Source of the DNA: DASWJZ01 sp964440525
Lineage (GTDB): Bacteria > Pseudomonadota > Alphaproteobacteria > Rhizobiales > Afifellaceae
Assembly: GCA_964440525.1 (NCBI GenBank)
Contig: CAYTTC010000011.1
Coordinates: forward strand, 1-60,818
Length of the DNA: 60,818 nt
Direction: 5' to 3'
Translations under genes and position numbers: made by a program
The notes under the pieces: generated by a model
The model's input: the letters and a program-made list of their open reading frames with translations, nothing else
Databases searched by the model: none
What the model was told of the DNA's origin: nothing
Shown: piece after piece, positions 59,378 to 60,818 of the stretch
Numbering within the stretch: position 1 is the stretch's first letter
Layout of the letters: each line of letters begins with the position of its first letter

Positions 59378-59517
59378 CCCCTCTCCCAAAGAGAGAGAGA
59401 GAGAGTGTCGCCGAATGGGACGGGTGAGGGGCTGCGGCGTTTGCCTCTGGCTAAAGATAGAGTGCCGCATCCCCTCATCCGGCTGCTCCGCAGCCACCTT
59501 CTCCCGATAGGAGAAGG
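59378..59517. repeat. Palindromic intergenic repeat, family C copy 3
   Basis: CACCCCTCTCCC...GGTGAGGGG, then CCCCTCATCCGGCTGC with a GGCTGC/GCAGCC hairpin and CCTTCTCCC...GGAGAAGG. It lies inside the operon between infB and rbfA. A (GA)n run at 59390-59405 interrupts the left hairpin, probably by slippage. Confidence 0.78.
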
Positions 59518-59529
59518 AAGGATCTCGCG

Positions 59530-60818
59530 TCACAGCGTCCGCGCGATCTCCTCGACGCGGTAGCACTCGATCACATCGCCAGCGCGCATGTCCTCGTATT
59601 TCTCGAAGGCCATGCCACACTCCTGGCCCGCCGGAACTTCGCGCACCTCGTCCTTGAAGCGCTTCAAGGTCGAGAGCTTGCCGTCGTGAATGACGACGTT
59701 GTCGCGGATGAGGCGCACGCTCGCGCCGCGCTCGACCTTGCCCTCCGTGACGCGGCAGCCGGCGACCTTGCCGACCTTGGAGATGGCGAAAATCTCCAAA
59801 ATCTCGGCGTTGCCGAGGAAGGTCTCGCGCCGCTCCGGCGAAAGCAGGCCAGACATCGCCGCTTTGATGTCGTCCACCAGGTCGTAGATGATGTTGTAGT
59901 AGCGGATCTCGACGCCGTCGCGCTCCGCGACAGCTCGCGCCTGCACGTTGGCGCGCACGTTGAAGCCGATGATCGGCGCCTCGGAGGCGGCCGCAAGGCT
60001 CACATCCGATTCAGTGATGCCCCCGACGCCGGCATGCATGATCTGCGCCGCCACCTCCTCGGTGCCGAGTTTGTCGAGCGCCTGAACGATCGCCTCGACC
60101 GAGCCCTGCACGTCGCCCTTGATGAGGATCGGGAAGAGCCTTTTGCCCTGAACCGACAGACGATGGATCATCTGCTCGAGCGAGCCGCGGGCGCCGGCGG
60201 CATGCGCTACCAGCTTCTCGCGCCTCAGGCTGCGGCGATATTCCGTGACCTCGCGGGCACGCGCCTCGCTCTCCACCACGCCGAGCCGATCGCCTGCCTC
60301 CGGCGTCGCCTGGAAGCCGAGCACCGCGACCGGCGACGACGGGCCGACCTCGCGCACCTGCTCGCCGCGATCGTCGATGAGCGCGCGCACACGGCCCCAT
60401 TCGGCGCCGGCCACGATGAGGTCGCCGACTTTCAGCGTGCCGCGCTGGACAAGCACGGTCGCCACCGGCCCACGGCCGCGGTCGAGCTGCGCTTCCACGA
60501 CAATGCCTTCGGCGGGGCGATCCGGATTGGCCTGCAGATTGAGAATTTCCGCCTGCAGGATGATCGCCTCCAGCAGCTTGTCGAGATTGGTCTGCTTCGT
60601 CGCCGAGACCTCGACGTCCAAAGTGTCGCCGCCCAGGGCTTCGACCACGATCTCGTGGCTCAGGAGCTCGGTCCTGACGCGGCTCGGGTCGGCGCCCTGC
60701 TTGTCGATCTTGTTGATCGCGACGATGATCGGCACCCCGGCCGCGCGGGCGTGATTGATCGATTCCACAGTCTGCGGCATGACGCCGTCATCGGCCGCCA
60801 CCACGAGCACGGCAATGT
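59530..60818 (-). CDS. infB: Translation initiation factor IF-2, C-terminal part (5' end outside the window)
   Basis: GTPase that places initiator tRNA on the 30S subunit. The window holds about the last 429 residues: the end of the G domain with VAADDGVMPQTVESINHARA and the G4 motif NKIDKQGADP, domains II and III (FPILIKGDVQGSVEAI), and the C-terminal fMet-tRNA-binding domain ending GDVIECYRVEEIARTL. The G1-G3 motifs and N-terminal region lie beyond 60818. It is the first gene of the rbfA-truB-rpsO-pnp run seen here. Confidence 0.97.
   Translation of the reverse strand, partial: IAVLVVAADDGVMPQTVESINHARAAGVPIIVAINKIDKQGADPSRVRTELLSHEIVVEALGGDTLDVEVSATKQTNLDKLLEAIILQAEILNLQANPDRPAEGIVVEAQLDRGRGPVATVLVQRGTLKVGDLIVAGAEWGRVRALIDDRGEQVREVGPSSPVAVLGFQATPEAGDRLGVVESEARAREVTEYRRSLRREKLVAHAAGARGSLEQMIHRLSVQGKRLFPILIKGDVQGSVEAIVQALDKLGTEEVAAQIMHAGVGGITESDVSLAAASEAPIIGFNVRANVQARAVAERDGVEIRYYNIIYDLVDDIKAAMSGLLSPERRETFLGNAEILEIFAISKVGKVAGCRVTEGKVERGASVRLIRDNVVIHDGKLSTLKRFKDEVREVPAGQECGMAFEKYEDMRAGDVIECYRVEEIARTL

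Noticed and set aside
59390..59405. (GA)n microsatellite as a possible phase-variation switch.
   Set aside because: It lies in a non-coding repeat between infB and rbfA, outside the supported rbfA reading frame, so slippage would not switch a protein.

Overview
The window is 60.8 kb of high-GC DNA from an alphaproteobacterium, most likely of the order Rhizobiales/Hyphomicrobiales. This rests on several syntenic blocks typical of that group: chvI-chvG-hprK-EIIA-ptsH; irr divergent from fabA-fabB-fabI; hisB-DUF2628-hisH-hisA-...-hisF-hisE-coaA; and infB-rbfA-truB-rpsO-pnp. The palindromic intergenic repeats are also of the kind common in Rhizobiales genomes. A run of exactly 100 N flanked by a 55-bp duplication shows that this is a draft scaffold. 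I see no tRNA, rRNA, CRISPR array, transposase or prophage.

Layout. 1-5.3 kb: trmB, an FMN-binding PPOX-family protein (minus strand), then the envelope-stress pair chvI/chvG leading directly into hprK, a mannose-type EIIA and HPr (a PTS without sugar permease). 5.3-14.7 kb: an orphan AbrB-type antitoxin, malic enzyme maeB, an ABC-2 exporter whose two genes are split by an HNH endonuclease, intracellular PHB depolymerase, an aldo/keto reductase, an AraC regulator, a VOC protein and a LysR relic. 14.7-22.4 kb: envelope functions (serine hydrolase, DUF2852 membrane protein, YgjP-like metallopeptidase, secreted protein, class A penicillin-binding protein, acyltransferase, truncated FecR-domain protein). 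22.4-33.6 kb: an accessory-looking zone around polA. It holds an orphan VapB-like antitoxin, polA itself with an altered 3'-5' exonuclease site, a translationally coupled nuclease-like gene, HigA with a broken HigB, a sulfite-oxidase-family enzyme, an Lrp regulator with divergent EamA exporter, a CysZ-like membrane protein, adenosine kinase, a PhyH-type dioxygenase and an intact ParE-type toxin/antitoxin pair.

33.6-44.9 kb: hslVU protease, an aldo/keto reductase-VOC pair, then the histidine operon continuing into coaA and pyrF. This operon is interrupted by a membrane GGDEF-EAL gene between hisA and hisF, and hisF itself carries an in-frame palindromic insertion. 44.9-51.0 kb: a MoeB/ThiF-family enzyme, a 2-hydroxyacid dehydrogenase, an SH3 protein, irr and fabA-fabB-fabI. 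51.1-60.8 kb: two tandem GGDEF-EAL membrane proteins, the second with a degenerate EAL site, converging through a bidirectional terminator on the pnp-rpsO-truB-rbfA-infB translation/RNA-decay operon, which runs off the right end.

Most of the window is housekeeping. The unusual signals are the substitutions at the PolA proofreading site, the palindrome-encoded insertion in HisF, three c-di-GMP proteins placed inside or next to core operons, several toxin-antitoxin relics, and at least five families of hairpin repeats in the intergenic gaps.
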